A stretch of DNA of 64,000 bases, taken from positions 297,629-361,628 of the forward strand of contig NZ_FNJR01000001.1 in assembly GCF_900104475.1 (NCBI RefSeq), written 5' to 3'. Position 1 is the stretch's first letter, and each line of letters starts with the position of its first letter. Positions 1-9,538 of this stretch are shown in pieces. The notes beneath the pieces are model-generated. The model was given only the letters and a program-made list of their open reading frames with translations. It made no database searches and was not told the origin of the DNA. The DNA is from Actinopolyspora xinjiangensis. GTDB taxonomy: Bacteria > Actinomycetota > Actinomycetes > Mycobacteriales > Pseudonocardiaceae. The translations under genes were made by a program, and so were the position numbers.

Positions 1-83
1 CCAGCAACTGCGTGTTCCAGGACAAGGGCTGCGGCACGTTCGGGCTGTACGTGTGCAACGGCCTCTGCGAGTACGGCGGCTGA
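1..83 (+). CDS. C-terminal end of an unidentified Cys-rich protein (partial)
   Basis: Only the last 26 codons are inside the window, read in frame from base 3 to a TGA at 81-83. The tail is glycine-rich and carries four cysteines spaced C-x6-C-x7-C-x3-C, which suggests a disulfide-bonded secreted domain or a metal-binding tail. Too little is present to name a family. The reading frame is open to the window edge and the codons favour G or C at position three, as in the other genes, which is the main reason to accept it. Confidence 0.5.
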   Translation, partial: SNCVFQDKGCGTFGLYVCNGLCEYGG

Positions 84-311
84 ACCGGTCAGCCCCGACC
101 GATCACGAACCGCTGAACTCGACGAACAACCGCGATCACCACCCCGAACACGGCGCCACGAACGCGCCGTGACGCCCCGTGCCCCGGACCGGCCCGCACC
201 CCGGCCACCGGGGCACGGACTCGTGCCCGAAACACTTCCCCGCCCACCCGCGCGCTCGACGGGCCGGACCGCTCCCCGCTGAGTGCGCCGCGTCACCGCC
301 CACCTCAGTGA

Positions 312-650
<339 letters not shown>

Positions 651-801
651 GCGAGCGGCGCCTGCCCGAGTCAACGGGACGACGCGCCGGCACGCGACCG
701 CCGTGACGGCGGAGCCGCGGACCACGGGGTCCCACCGGTAATCGACCCGTCGGCCCCGAACCCCCGGAATCCCACCACCGGGGAACCCGTTTAATAGTTG
801 T

Positions 802-817
802 ATACCCCCCAGGGTAT
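802..817. promoter_or_regulatory. Putative CstR operator before the sulfur operon
   Basis: ATACCCCCCAGGGTAT is an imperfect inverted repeat sharing ATACCCC and GGGTA with the site at 319-334. It ends 11 bases before the rhodanese start codon, so a bound repressor would block transcription or initiation of the downstream operon. Confidence 0.7.
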
Positions 818-828
818 CAGGAGTGACA

Positions 829-1149
829 ATGCCGGAAGAATCGATCGAAGTGACCGTCGAGGATCTGGCCGCCGCACGCGACGCGGGTGCGGAGGTCCTC
901 GATGTGCGATCCCCTGAGGAGTACGCGCGGGGACACGTCCCCGGAGCGCGCAACGTCCCGCTGGAACAGGTGCTGCGGGCACCCGGCGAGTTCCCGGACG
1001 GCGTACGGGTTGTCTGCCAGTCGGGGGGCCGCGGTCTGCGGGCCGCCCGGGCCCTGCGCGAAGCGGGTGTCGACGCGGTCTCGGTATCGGGTGGAACGGC
1101 GGCGTGGGTCGAATCCGGCCGGAACACCGAAGGGGGTGCACAGCGATGA
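829..1149 (+). CDS. Single-domain rhodanese sulfurtransferase
   Basis: A 106-residue protein made of one rhodanese domain. It carries the substrate-proximal signature VLDVRSPEEYARGHVPGA and the active-site loop CQSGGR with the catalytic Cys at residue 63, which would carry a persulfide between donor and acceptor thiols. No signal peptide is seen, so it should be cytosolic. The ATG at 829 is preferred because AGGAG lies 5 bases before it; the in-frame GTG at 823 overlaps that ribosome site. Its stop overlaps the start of the next gene (ATGA), so the two are translationally coupled. It is the first gene behind the operator at 802-817. Confidence 0.9.
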   Translation: MPEESIEVTVEDLAAARDAGAEVLDVRSPEEYARGHVPGARNVPLEQVLRAPGEFPDGVRVVCQSGGRGLRAARALREAGVDAVSVSGGTAAWVESGRNTEGGAQR

Positions 1150-2570
1150 CGCGAACCATGACACGCCCCGAGGGGCGGGAGGACTCGGAGACACCGCACG
1201 TGGAGGTGATCGCCACCTCCTCGCTGGGGGACCGCAGCTATCTGGCGACCGACGGTGAGACGGCGGTGGTGGTCGACCCCCAACGCGACGTGGACCGGAT
1301 CATCGCGCTGGCGGGCCGCCTCGACGTGCGGATCGGGCTCGTGCTGGAGACGCACATCCACAACGACTACGTCTCGGGCGGGCTGGAGCTCGCCCGGCTC
1401 ACCGGGGCCGAATACGGGGTGGCGGCGGCGGACGAGGCACCGTTCGACCACCGCCCGCTGCACGACGGCGAGATCGTGACCGTCTCGAAGAACCTGCGGG
1501 TGCGGGCGCTGGCCACACCGGGGCACACCTTCCACCACCTGTCCTACCTGCTGGAGAACGACTCCGGCACCTTCGGAGCGTTCACCGGCGGTTCGCTGCT
1601 GTTCGGCACCACCGGCCGCACCGACCTGCTCGGCGAGGAGCACAGCGAACGACTCGCCCGGCACCAGCACGCCTCGGCCCGGAAGCTGGCCGACGTGCTG
1701 CCGGACGGGGCGCGGGTATGGCCCACGCACGGCTTCGGCAGCTTCTGCTCGGCCACCCAGGCATCCGGGGACGCCAGCACCATCGCGGAGCAGAAGGAGT
1801 TCAATCCCGCGCTGACGCTGTCCGAGGGGGACTTCGTCGAAAGCGTCCTGTCCGGGCTGGACGTCTACCCCGCCTACTACGCGCACATGGGGGTGCGCAA
1901 CATCGCCGGTCCCGAACCGCTGGACCTGCGCCACCCGGCCGAGGCGAGCCCGGCGGAGCTCGCGCGGCGGCTGGAACACGGCGAGTGGGTGGTGGACCTG
2001 CGCTCGCGCAGGGCCTACGTGCGCTCACACCTCGCGGGAACGGTCGGGCTCGGCCTGGACGGCCCGATGGTGACCTGGCTGGGCTGGATGATCGACTGGG
2101 GCGCTCCGATCACACTGCTGGGCGAGTCGCCCGAACAGGTTTCCGAGGCCCAGCGCGAGCTGGCCCGCATCGGCATCGACAGGTTCGCGGCCGCGGCTAG
2201 CGGGCGGCCCGACGAGCTGGCCGCCGATCCGGCACAACTGCGCGAGACCCGCACCGCGAGTTTCGGCGACCTCGCGGCCGCCCGCGCCGGGGAGCGCAAC
2301 GGGATGCCCGAGGCGGACGTGGTGCTGGACGTACGCACCAACAACGAGTTCCGGAACTCGCACATCAGCGGCGCGGTGCACATCCCGCTGTACGAGCTGC
2401 CGAAACGGGTGAGCGAGGTCCCGGCGGGCACGGTGTGGGTGCACTGCGGCAGCGGTTACCGGGCCACCGCCGCTGCCTCGCTGCTGGAGTCGGCGGGCCG
2501 CGAGGCGGTGCTCGTCGACGACGGGTTCGACGCGGCGGGCGAGGCGGGGCTGGAACTGGTCTCGTCCTGA
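1146..2570 (+). CDS. Persulfide dioxygenase-rhodanese fusion (CstB-like)
   Basis: A 474-residue protein with an N-terminal metallo-beta-lactamase fold of the ETHE1/persulfide dioxygenase type followed by two rhodanese-like regions. Metal ligands are visible as H70-I-H72-N-D74, H127 (TPGHTFHH) and H195 (PTHGFGSF). The first rhodanese region (about 285-350) has no catalytic Cys, while the second has VHCGSGYR with Cys434. MBL, pseudo-rhodanese, active rhodanese is the layout of staphylococcal CstB, which oxidises low-molecular-weight persulfides to thiosulfate. The start is the ATG at 1146 with a purine-rich site before it and a 4-base overlap with the upstream rhodanese; longer in-frame starts run into that gene. 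Cytosolic by lack of a signal. Confidence 0.92.
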   Translation: MTRTMTRPEGREDSETPHVEVIATSSLGDRSYLATDGETAVVVDPQRDVDRIIALAGRLDVRIGLVLETHIHNDYVSGGLELARLTGAEYGVAAADEAPFDHRPLHDGEIVTVSKNLRVRALATPGHTFHHLSYLLENDSGTFGAFTGGSLLFGTTGRTDLLGEEHSERLARHQHASARKLADVLPDGARVWPTHGFGSFCSATQASGDASTIAEQKEFNPALTLSEGDFVESVLSGLDVYPAYYAHMGVRNIAGPEPLDLRHPAEASPAELARRLEHGEWVVDLRSRRAYVRSHLAGTVGLGLDGPMVTWLGWMIDWGAPITLLGESPEQVSEAQRELARIGIDRFAAAASGRPDELAADPAQLRETRTASFGDLAAARAGERNGMPEADVVLDVRTNNEFRNSHISGAVHIPLYELPKRVSEVPAGTVWVHCGSGYRATAAASLLESAGREAVLVDDGFDAAGEAGLELVSS

Positions 2571-2676
2571 CGCACCGGCCCGCACGGCCCCCTCCCCGCC
2601 GGGCGGCGCCGCGCACACGACTCCGCGCAGCCGGTCCGAACGCTGCCCGGAACACGACCGACGAAAGGAAAACCCG

Positions 2677-3288
2677 TTGTCCGACGACGTCCCCACGAAC
2701 GAAACCCCCGGACCCCCGCGCGCGGCACGACCGCACGAGAACCCGCGAACCGACCCCCGGACCAGGCTGATCGACGTCCGCTCCCCCGGCGAGTTCGACG
2801 CGGTGCACATCCCCGGTTCGCGCAACGTCCCTTTGGACCTGCTGCGCGAGCGACGGGACGAGCTCGACCGCGCGCACGACGACCCGGTGGTGCTGGTGTG
2901 CGCCTCGGGCACCCGCGCCGAGCGGGCGAGGGCGCTGCTGGAGAGCGCCGGGGTGCACGGCTGCGACGTGTTACCCGGCGGAATCACGGCGTGGGAGCGG
3001 GAAGGCGGCGAGGTCAACCGCGGCAGGGGCGTGTGGCCGATGGAGCGCCAGGTGCGGCTGGTGGCTGGCTCGCTCGTGCTGACCGGGGTGCTGGGCAGCC
3101 TCGTCTACCGCCCGCTGCGGTGGCTGGCCGGGTTCGTGGGCGCGGGACTCACGTTCGCCGCGATCAGCGACACCTGCGCCATGGCGCGCCTGCTGAGCCT
3201 GCTGCCGCACAACCGGGGGAAGACGGTGGACCCGGACGTGGCGCTGTCGGCGCTGCGCGACGCCGAACCGGTGAAACCGGATGCGTGA
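2677..3288 (+). CDS. Membrane-anchored rhodanese with DUF2892 domain
   Basis: A 203-residue protein. After a Pro/Arg-rich N-terminus it has a rhodanese domain with LIDVRSPGEFDAVHIPGSRN and the active loop CASGTR (Cys75). The C-terminal third (from about residue 120) is a DUF2892 membrane domain with the family signature MERQVRLVAGS, two hydrophobic segments and a conserved Cys (DTCAMARLL). This fusion is common beside persulfide dioxygenases and would hold a sulfurtransferase at the inner face of the membrane, perhaps handing sulfane sulfur to the TauE-type exporter next door. The TTG start has a GAAAGGAA site 7 bases upstream. The 106-base space after the CstB-like gene shows no clear terminator. 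Confidence 0.85.
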   Translation: MSDDVPTNETPGPPRAARPHENPRTDPRTRLIDVRSPGEFDAVHIPGSRNVPLDLLRERRDELDRAHDDPVVLVCASGTRAERARALLESAGVHGCDVLPGGITAWEREGGEVNRGRGVWPMERQVRLVAGSLVLTGVLGSLVYRPLRWLAGFVGAGLTFAAISDTCAMARLLSLLPHNRGKTVDPDVALSALRDAEPVKPDA

Positions 3289-3366
3289 GCGGGCAGCGGC
3301 TGTTCCCCGCCGTCGCGTCACCCCGGCGACCCGCTCGGAACGGCGCGGGCCGGAGTGGGGACCGAC

Positions 3367-4152
3367 ATGATCGCGGCGGTGGCGTTCGGCCTGGTCATCG
3401 GGCTGGCGGTGGGGCTGCTCGGTGCCGGTGGTTCGATCCTGGCTGTTCCCGCGCTGGTGTACGGGGTGGGACTGCCGTTGCGGATCGCCGTACCCGCCTC
3501 GCTGCTGATCGTGGCGCTTTCGTCGGTCGGCGGGCTGCTTACCCGCGAGCGCCGGGAGAGGGTGCTCTGGCCGGTCGCGCTGGTGTTCGGCGCGGCCGGG
3601 GTGCCCGCCGCGTTCGCCGGTACCGCTGTCGGCAGGTGGCTGCCGGACCGCTGGCTGCTGCTGGCGTTCGCGGTGCTGATGGCGGTGGTCGCGGTTCGAA
3701 TGCTGTCCGGTGGGGACGGCGAGGGCGGTTCCTGCCGCACCGACGCCGGTGGGATCGAGTGGCGCAGTTGCCTGCCCAGGTCGCTGCTGACCGGGGCCGG
3801 TGTCGGGGTGCTGACGGGGTTGTTCGGCGTGGGGGGCGGTTTCGTCGTCGTCCCCGCGCTGACGTTGCTGCTGGGGCTGGCCGCGCAGCCAGCGGTGGCC
3901 ACTTCGCTGGTGGTGGTGCTGATCAACGCGCTGGGCGGGTTGATCGCGCACGCCGGGGTGCTGGACGAGGTCCGGTATCCGGTGGTGCTGGCGTTCGCGG
4001 GCACCGCGCTGGTCGTCTCGGTTCTCGCGGGCGGGTTGGCCACCCGGCTCCGGGCGGAGACGATCCGGCACTGGTTCGCCTATGTGGTGCTGGTGATCGC
4101 GGTGGGAGTGGGAACCTCGGCCCTGCTGGCACCGGCCGCGCTGAACGGTTGA
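3367..4152 (+). CDS. TauE/SafE family sulfur-compound exporter
   Basis: A 261-residue integral membrane protein with about eight hydrophobic segments and the duplicated glycine-rich motif of the TauE/SafE family (LGAGGSILAVPAL near the N-terminus and FGVGGGFVVVPAL in the second half). Members export sulfite, thiosulfate or sulfonates, and a tauE gene is part of the S. aureus cst operon. In this operon it may remove sulfite or thiosulfate made by the persulfide dioxygenase; the substrate is inferred from context. The ATG at 3367 has GGGGA 5 bases upstream, preferred over the in-frame GTG at 3355. No sulfide:quinone reductase gene is present in the cluster. Confidence 0.85.
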   Translation: MIAAVAFGLVIGLAVGLLGAGGSILAVPALVYGVGLPLRIAVPASLLIVALSSVGGLLTRERRERVLWPVALVFGAAGVPAAFAGTAVGRWLPDRWLLLAFAVLMAVVAVRMLSGGDGEGGSCRTDAGGIEWRSCLPRSLLTGAGVGVLTGLFGVGGGFVVVPALTLLLGLAAQPAVATSLVVVLINALGGLIAHAGVLDEVRYPVVLAFAGTALVVSVLAGGLATRLRAETIRHWFAYVVLVIAVGVGTSALLAPAALNG

Positions 4153-4220
4153 AACAGCAGCGCTCAGGGGCCGTTTCCGCTTCACGCCAACCGGAAACGG
4201 CGGGAAAACCGGGAACAAAT

Positions 4221-4256
4221 TTCACTCTTTAGATCGAAGTTTTTCACTCATTCGAG
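4221..4256. promoter_or_regulatory. Tandem TTCACTC motifs upstream of the LAL regulator
   Basis: Two copies of TTCACTC, at 4221 (TTCACTCTTT) and 4243 (TTCACTCATTCGAG), lie 22 bases apart in an AT-richer stretch about 70 bases before the LAL start. The second copy resembles one element of the palindrome pair at 43877-43910. They may be operators; the binding protein is unknown. Confidence 0.3.
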
Positions 4257-4322
4257 GGATACGCTTCCCGTTACTTCAACTTGATCCGCCCCCGACGCCA
4301 CGCGGTCGCGGAAGGGGTAAGC

Positions 4323-7208
4323 ATGCTGAGCGGTGAAACCCGTCCCTCCGAACCGTTCGTCTCGAGGAATCGCACCTGCCCGGTGATCGTGGGTCGCGAA
4401 GCGGAACTCGACACCATCACGGAGCTGGTGCTGGCCCCACCCGCCGTAGTACTGCTGGAAGGGGAAGCCGGGGTGGGCAAGTCGCGGCTGATCCGCGAGG
4501 GCCTCGAACGCCTCGAAGCGGAGCGAACCGTGCTCATCGGGGCCTGCCAGCCACTCCAGGAGCCCTTCCCCTACGGGCCGGTGGTCGACGCGCTGCGCAC
4601 CCTCGGCCCACCCCCCGAGCCCGACCACCTCAACCCGGTCACCGGTGCGCTGCGAAGACTGCTTCCGGAACTCGGCGAGTTCCTGCCCTCCACCCCGGAA
4701 CCACTCGGCGACACCGCCGCGGAGCGGCACCGGCTGTTCCGCGGTGTCCACGCGCTGCTGGAGTCCGTGCAGCCCGCCGTCCTCGTGGTCGAAGACCTGC
4801 ACTGGGCCGACGAGGGCACTCGGGAACTGCTGCGGTTCCTGACGGCCGACCCTCCCCCGGCGCTGTCCGTGGTGCTCAGTTACCGCCGGGAGGAACTGGC
4901 GGGCGGCACCCCGTTGGGAAGCGCCTACCGCCATCCGCAACGGGCACGCAGCGCGGTGGTGAAGCTGCGGCCGCTGAACGCCGAACAGGTGGGCACCCTG
5001 GCGGGCCTGCTGCTGGGCACGGAACAGGTCGAGGAGAGCTTCGCGCGACAGCTGCACGAACGCACGGCCGGTCTGCCGTTCGTCGTGGAGGAGACGCTGC
5101 GGACACTGCGACCGGGATGCGAACGAACCCCGCACGCGGCCGGGGCACTGCGAGCGGTCGAACAGCTCGACGTGCCGGTGCTGCTGCGCGACGCGATGGC
5201 CGAGCGGCTGGCCTCGCTGCCGGAACCGGTGGCGGACCTGGTGCGCGCCGCGGCGGTGCTCGGCGTCCCGGCCGAGGCCCGGTTACTGGGACGGGTCGCC
5301 GGGGTACCCGACGCCGCGCACCGGATCGTGCGGGCGCTGCGCGCCAACGTGCTGCACGAGGACGGTTCCCGGCGCTACGGATTCCGGCACTGCCTGGCAC
5401 GCCGGGCCGTCTACGACACGCTCACCGGCCCGGAGCGGACCGAGCTGCACGAACGGGCACTGCGCGTGCTCGCCGAACAGGAGCACCCCCCGCTGATCCA
5501 GCTCGCCGAGCACAGCATGGCCTGCGGCAGGATCGCGGACTGGCTGCGCCACGGCACGGCCGCCGCCGACCGCGCCATCGGGATGGGAGACGTCGCCACC
5601 GCGACGGAACTGCTGTACTCCCTGTTGGAGGAGCCCTCGCTGTCCACGGCGGACGTGGACCGGCTCGCGGTCAAGTTCGGGCACGCCGCGCTCGGCGGGC
5701 TGGCGCAGCGCCACGTCTCGGCCGCGCTGCGACGGGTGCTGTCCGACCCACGACTCTCCGACACCGCCAGGGGCGAGGTGCGCCTCAGCCTGGGACTGCT
5801 GTTGCTGCGGCAGACCGCCTGCCTGGCCACGGCGCGCGGCGAGATCGAGCTGGCCGTCGAGGAACTGCGGCCCTTCCCCGACCGGGCGGCGGTCGGGATG
5901 GCCGCGCTGGCCCAGGCCCACGTGGGAACCACACCGTTCGAGAAGTGCTCGGAGTGGAAGCGGCGCGTCGAGGAGGTCCTCGACGGCACCGACAGCACGG
6001 CCCTGCGCTCGGAACTGCTGGCCAACGTGCTGCCCGCCGCGCTGTCCGGTTCGGACTCGGCGGAGGTGTGGCGGCACTTCGAACTGCTGCCCTCCTCACC
6101 GGGCCCCGGCCCGGAGCACCACCACATCGCCCGGGTCCACGGCAACCTCGCCGACGCTTACGCGTGGCTGGGCGAGTACGCGACGGCGCGGGAGCACCTG
6201 GCCGAAGCACGGGGGCTCGCCCGCGTGACGGGTGGCAGCCCGTACCTGGACAGCACACTGCACGGCACCGAGACCAGGTTGCGCTGGCTGACCGGCGAGT
6301 GGGCGGAACTGCCCGAGAAGGCGGAGCGGGCGCTGCGGGACTACGGGGAACTGCGCCCCGTGGCGGTGGAGCTCTCGCTGGTGCTCGGGCAGCACGCCGT
6401 GATGCGCGGCGAATGGGAGAACGCGGAACGGCACCTCGCGGCCACCGGTGTGGACACCCCGGACGAGTCCTTCACCCCCGTGGTGATCGCCGCCGGAGCC
6501 GCCCGCGTACGGCTCGGGCTGCTGCGCGGGGACACGGCGGGCGCGGTGAACGCGGCCGATCACGCGGTGGGGGTCGTGCGGCGCAAGGGCATCTGGATCT
6601 GGGCGAACGAGCTGCTGCCCGAGGCCGTGGCCGCCTACGCACGGCTCGGCAGGCGAACCGAGGCCCGGAACCTGCTCGACGAGTTCGTCGCGGCGACGGC
6701 GAACCGCCGGAACCCGCTGGTGGCACCGGCCACGGCGGCGGCACGCGCGGTGCTGTGCGAAACGGCCGAGCAACCGACGGCGGCGGCCGAATGGTGGGAG
6801 ACGGCCCGCGCGGGCTATGCCGCGTTGCCGTGCCCCTACGGTGCGGCGCTGGCCGGGGAGCGGTGCGCCGCCCGGGGACTCGAAACCGGAGAGGAGTCGG
6901 CGGCGGGACGCATGTCCGAGGTGATCGGCTGGTTCGAACGGCTGGGCGCCGACCGGGACGCGGCTCGCTGCAGGCGGCTGCTGCGGGGCAGCGGGGTGTC
7001 ACCGCCCTCATCCCGACGGGGACGTCGGGGCTACGGTGACGAGCTCTCGCCCCGGGAACGGGACGTGGCCCGGCTGGTGGGACTGGGCAACACGAACCGC
7101 GAGATAGCCTCGATCCTGTTCCTGTCGCCACGAACCGTGGAGCAACACGTGGCGAAGGTGATGCGCAAGCTGGGAGTAACCTCCCGCACCGAAGTCCGGA
7201 CCGATTGA
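4323..7208 (+). CDS. LAL-family ATP-dependent LuxR transcriptional regulator
   Basis: A 961-residue regulator of the large ATP-binding LuxR (MalT-like) type. The N-terminal AAA/NACHT-like module has a Walker A GEAGVGKSR at about residue 47 and a Walker B VLVVEDLHWADE at about 153. The long middle is helical and TPR-like, and residues 908-957 form a LuxR-type helix-turn-helix (LSPRERDVARLV, then SPRTVEQHVAKVM). Such proteins usually activate nearby catabolic or secondary-metabolism genes upon ligand binding. The ATG at 4323 follows AAGGGG by 5 bases; a TTG at 4281 is weaker. It stands alone downstream of the sulfur operon, so its target is not clear. Two TTCACTC motifs lie upstream. Confidence 0.88.
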   Translation: MLSGETRPSEPFVSRNRTCPVIVGREAELDTITELVLAPPAVVLLEGEAGVGKSRLIREGLERLEAERTVLIGACQPLQEPFPYGPVVDALRTLGPPPEPDHLNPVTGALRRLLPELGEFLPSTPEPLGDTAAERHRLFRGVHALLESVQPAVLVVEDLHWADEGTRELLRFLTADPPPALSVVLSYRREELAGGTPLGSAYRHPQRARSAVVKLRPLNAEQVGTLAGLLLGTEQVEESFARQLHERTAGLPFVVEETLRTLRPGCERTPHAAGALRAVEQLDVPVLLRDAMAERLASLPEPVADLVRAAAVLGVPAEARLLGRVAGVPDAAHRIVRALRANVLHEDGSRRYGFRHCLARRAVYDTLTGPERTELHERALRVLAEQEHPPLIQLAEHSMACGRIADWLRHGTAAADRAIGMGDVATATELLYSLLEEPSLSTADVDRLAVKFGHAALGGLAQRHVSAALRRVLSDPRLSDTARGEVRLSLGLLLLRQTACLATARGEIELAVEELRPFPDRAAVGMAALAQAHVGTTPFEKCSEWKRRVEEVLDGTDSTALRSELLANVLPAALSGSDSAEVWRHFELLPSSPGPGPEHHHIARVHGNLADAYAWLGEYATAREHLAEARGLARVTGGSPYLDSTLHGTETRLRWLTGEWAELPEKAERALRDYGELRPVAVELSLVLGQHAVMRGEWENAERHLAATGVDTPDESFTPVVIAAGAARVRLGLLRGDTAGAVNAADHAVGVVRRKGIWIWANELLPEAVAAYARLGRRTEARNLLDEFVAATANRRNPLVAPATAAARAVLCETAEQPTAAAEWWETARAGYAALPCPYGAALAGERCAARGLETGEESAAGRMSEVIGWFERLGADRDAARCRRLLRGSGVSPPSSRRGRRGYGDELSPRERDVARLVGLGNTNREIASILFLSPRTVEQHVAKVMRKLGVTSRTEVRTD

Positions 7209-7250
7209 CTGCGGACTCTCCGGCTCGGTCGTCGTAGGTGGCTCCGTAGC

Positions 7251-7303
7251 GAACCTCCGGCACGGCTCTCGCTGCGGGGAGGCCCGACATCGGGTAGTTA
7301 CTC
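7251..7303 (-). repeat. Half copy of the dispersed palindromic repeat (copy A)
   Basis: This stretch matches the reverse complement of the right arm of the full repeat at 55064-55150, with shared blocks GAACCTCCGG, CGGCTCTCGC and GGCCCGACATCGGGTAG. The second arm is absent, so it looks truncated. It starts 43 bases after the LAL stop. Confidence 0.7.
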
Positions 7304-7354
7304 CCCGTTCCAGGAGCGAGGCCGGATCTCACGACGATCCCTACCGCACACACG

Positions 7355-7390
7355 GGGGACCTCCCGCCGTGGGAGCGGCGGGAGGTCCCC
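7355..7390. terminator. Bidirectional hairpin terminator between LAL and subtilase genes
   Basis: A perfect 15-bp stem (7355-7369 with 7376-7390) encloses a 6-base loop. It lies between two convergent genes, 147 bases after the plus-strand stop and 28 bases after the minus-strand stop, and can serve both. Confidence 0.85.
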
Positions 7391-7417
7391 TTCGGTCGTG
7401 CCCGACAGGGCCGGTGC

Positions 7418-8929
7418 TCAGGCGAAGCAGTACACCGTGCCGAAGTCGTAGCAGTCGATCCGGTGCGTGTCCGTACCGGTCGCCCCGTCGTTGTCGGTGA
7501 CGGTCAGCGTGGCGGTGAACTGGCCGCCGCCGTAGCTGTGGCTGGCGGTGCTGCCGGTGGCGGTGGCACCGTCACCGAACTGCCAGGCGTAGGACTCCAC
7601 CGAGCCGTCCGAGTCGCTGGAGGCGGAGGCGTCGAAGTCACACCCGGCGGTGGTGCAGTTGACCGTGAAGGACGCGGTGGGAGCGCTGTTCTCCGGCGGA
7701 GGCTGCGGGTCCCCACCGTCGCTGTCTCCCACGTAGAGCAGCTTGTTCGGCGATCCGGACCCGATGCCGGAGATCTTGCCGGTGCTGGCGTTGTTGACCA
7801 TCGAGTCACGAACCTGTGCCGGGCTCGCGGAGGGGGTGTCGGCCAGCAGCAGGGCGGCGGCACCGACGACGTGCGGGGTCGCCATGGAGGTACCGCTGAT
7901 CGTGTTGGTGTCGGTGTCGCTGCCGATCCAGGCGGAGGTGATGTTGCTGCCGGGGGCGTAGATGTCCAGGCAGTCACCGTAGTTGGAGTAGCTGGCCTCG
8001 GCGTCCTGACTGTTGGTGGCACCGACCGTGATGGCCGACTCGACCCTGGCCGGCGAGTAGTTACAGGCGTCGGCCGAGGAATTCCCGGCGGCGATGCCGT
8101 AGGTGACTCCCGCCGAGATCGAGCTGCGCACCGCGTCGTCCACGGCGCTGCTGGCGGAGCCGCCGAGGCTCATGTTGGCCACGGCCGCACCATCGGCGTT
8201 CTGGGTGACCCAGTCGATGCCGTCGATGACGCCCGCGTAGGAACCGCTGCCCTGGCAGTCGAGCACGCGCACGCCGACGAGGTCGACGTTCTTGGCGACG
8301 CCGTACTCGGCACCGCCGATGGTGCCCGCCACGTGGGTGCCGTGACCGTTGCAGTCGTTGGCCACGGAGTCGCCGTCGACGAAGTCGTAACCGCTGGAGG
8401 CACGGCCGCCGAAGGTCTCGTGGCTGGTCCTGATCCCGGTGTCGATCACGTAGGCCGTGACTCCCTCACCCTGGTTGGGGTAGGTGTAGGAGTCGTCCAT
8501 CGGGAGATCGCGCTGGTCGATCCGGTCCAGTCCGTACGAGGGCGGGTTCTGCTGCGTACCGAGCGCGTGCACCCGCCGGTTCTGTTCGACGTACTTGACG
8601 CTGGGATCGGCCGCGAGTCGTTCGGCGGCCGTCTCGTTCATCGAGACGGAGAAGCCGCGCAGCGCGGTCTCGTAGGTCCGCTGGACCTCACCGCCGTAGC
8701 GGCTGCCCAGGTCGGTCGCCGCCGCGCTCACACCACCGGGACCGGTGGCGGCCATGTCCTCGAACACGACGATGTAGTCGTTGGCGATGGCCGTTTCCGC
8801 TTCGGCACCGCGGATCTCGCCCGTCGCGGCCTGGGCGGGCAGTGCCGTGGCGAGTCCGAAAGAGGTCGCCACGGCGGCGCCCAGGCACAGGCCCGCGAGC
8901 CTGCCACGCCCCGTTGTCGGGTGCTGCAT
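7418..8929 (-). CDS. Secreted subtilisin-like serine protease with PKD domain
   Basis: A 503-residue S8 family protease. Residues 1-35 form a signal peptide ending near LPAQAA. An I9-type propeptide follows ([11 protein letters not shown] to about residue 125), then the catalytic domain with Asp163 (YVIDTGIR), His196 (GHGTHVAG) and Ser348 (SGTSMATPH). From about 414 to the end there is a PKD domain ([17 protein letters not shown]) closing with a short Cys-containing tail. Proteinase K-type proteases of actinomycetes have this order. It should be exported, self-cleaved and act on external protein. The ATG at 8929 has AGGAGG 4 bases upstream. Divergent relations are absent; it shares a terminator with the LAL gene. 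Confidence 0.95.
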   Translation of the reverse strand: MQHPTTGRGRLAGLCLGAAVATSFGLATALPAQAATGEIRGAEAETAIANDYIVVFEDMAATGPGGVSAAATDLGSRYGGEVQRTYETALRGFSVSMNETAAERLAADPSVKYVEQNRRVHALGTQQNPPSYGLDRIDQRDLPMDDSYTYPNQGEGVTAYVIDTGIRTSHETFGGRASSGYDFVDGDSVANDCNGHGTHVAGTIGGAEYGVAKNVDLVGVRVLDCQGSGSYAGVIDGIDWVTQNADGAAVANMSLGGSASSAVDDAVRSSISAGVTYGIAAGNSSADACNYSPARVESAITVGATNSQDAEASYSNYGDCLDIYAPGSNITSAWIGSDTDTNTISGTSMATPHVVGAAALLLADTPSASPAQVRDSMVNNASTGKISGIGSGSPNKLLYVGDSDGGDPQPPPENSAPTASFTVNCTTAGCDFDASASSDSDGSVESYAWQFGDGATATGSTASHSYGGGQFTATLTVTDNDGATGTDTHRIDCYDFGTVYCFA

Positions 8930-9538
8930 CGTTCCTCCTGCTGATCGCGCCGCCCGAAAGCGGCGGGAACGGTTTCCGCGCACCGCACGACCGGGTTTCT
9001 CGCTCTCGCACCCGGTGAAGTGCCGGTGAACAGTGCCCAGAACGATCGGGGCGCGATCGGTGAGGAACAATCCGTGGAACGGTAGGTAGGGGTACCTACG
9101 AAACGGAATGCGACATTCCCGGAATTACCGGACGGGCGTCGGGACGATGCGCTCGGCCGCGCACGTTCCCGCCGTGTTCGTCCTTTCCGTCCGGTGTCTT
9201 CGCGACAGATCGACGAGGGCGCGACATCCCACGGAACGGAAGTCGTGTCACCGCGAACACCGGGGATTTTAATACCGCTGTCACAATACGAAACCCCTCC
9301 CCCGCAGCAGGCTCGAATCGATTCACCCCACCGGAGACCGATCGGGCCGATGAGGGAAAACTCAGCGGTGCGCACGGAGTTGACAGTTTTCCCAATAACG
9401 CGGAAAACCGGGAAATACGGCATGGAGAAATCCTGGGATTTCCGATCCCCACGAAGCCCGGCGACGGGACTCACCCTACGAGTTCCGGTCCCGGCTGGGC
9501 GGTCGGGCGGGAAAACCCGGGAGACTCGGCCGGCCCCT
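8930..9538. other. 609-base intergenic region upstream of the subtilase gene
   Basis: The stretch separates two minus-strand genes and must hold the subtilase promoter. It is AT-richer around 9265-9300 and 9385-9420. The only structure that stands out is the inverted repeat at 9082-9099. Open frames here have poor codon bias and no family match, so no gene is called. Confidence 0.5.
9082..9099. promoter_or_regulatory. Inverted repeat upstream of subtilase gene
   Basis: GTAGGTA (9082-9088) and TACCTAC (9093-9099) form perfect 7-bp arms around four G residues. It lies about 150 bases before the protease start and may be an operator. Confidence 0.4.
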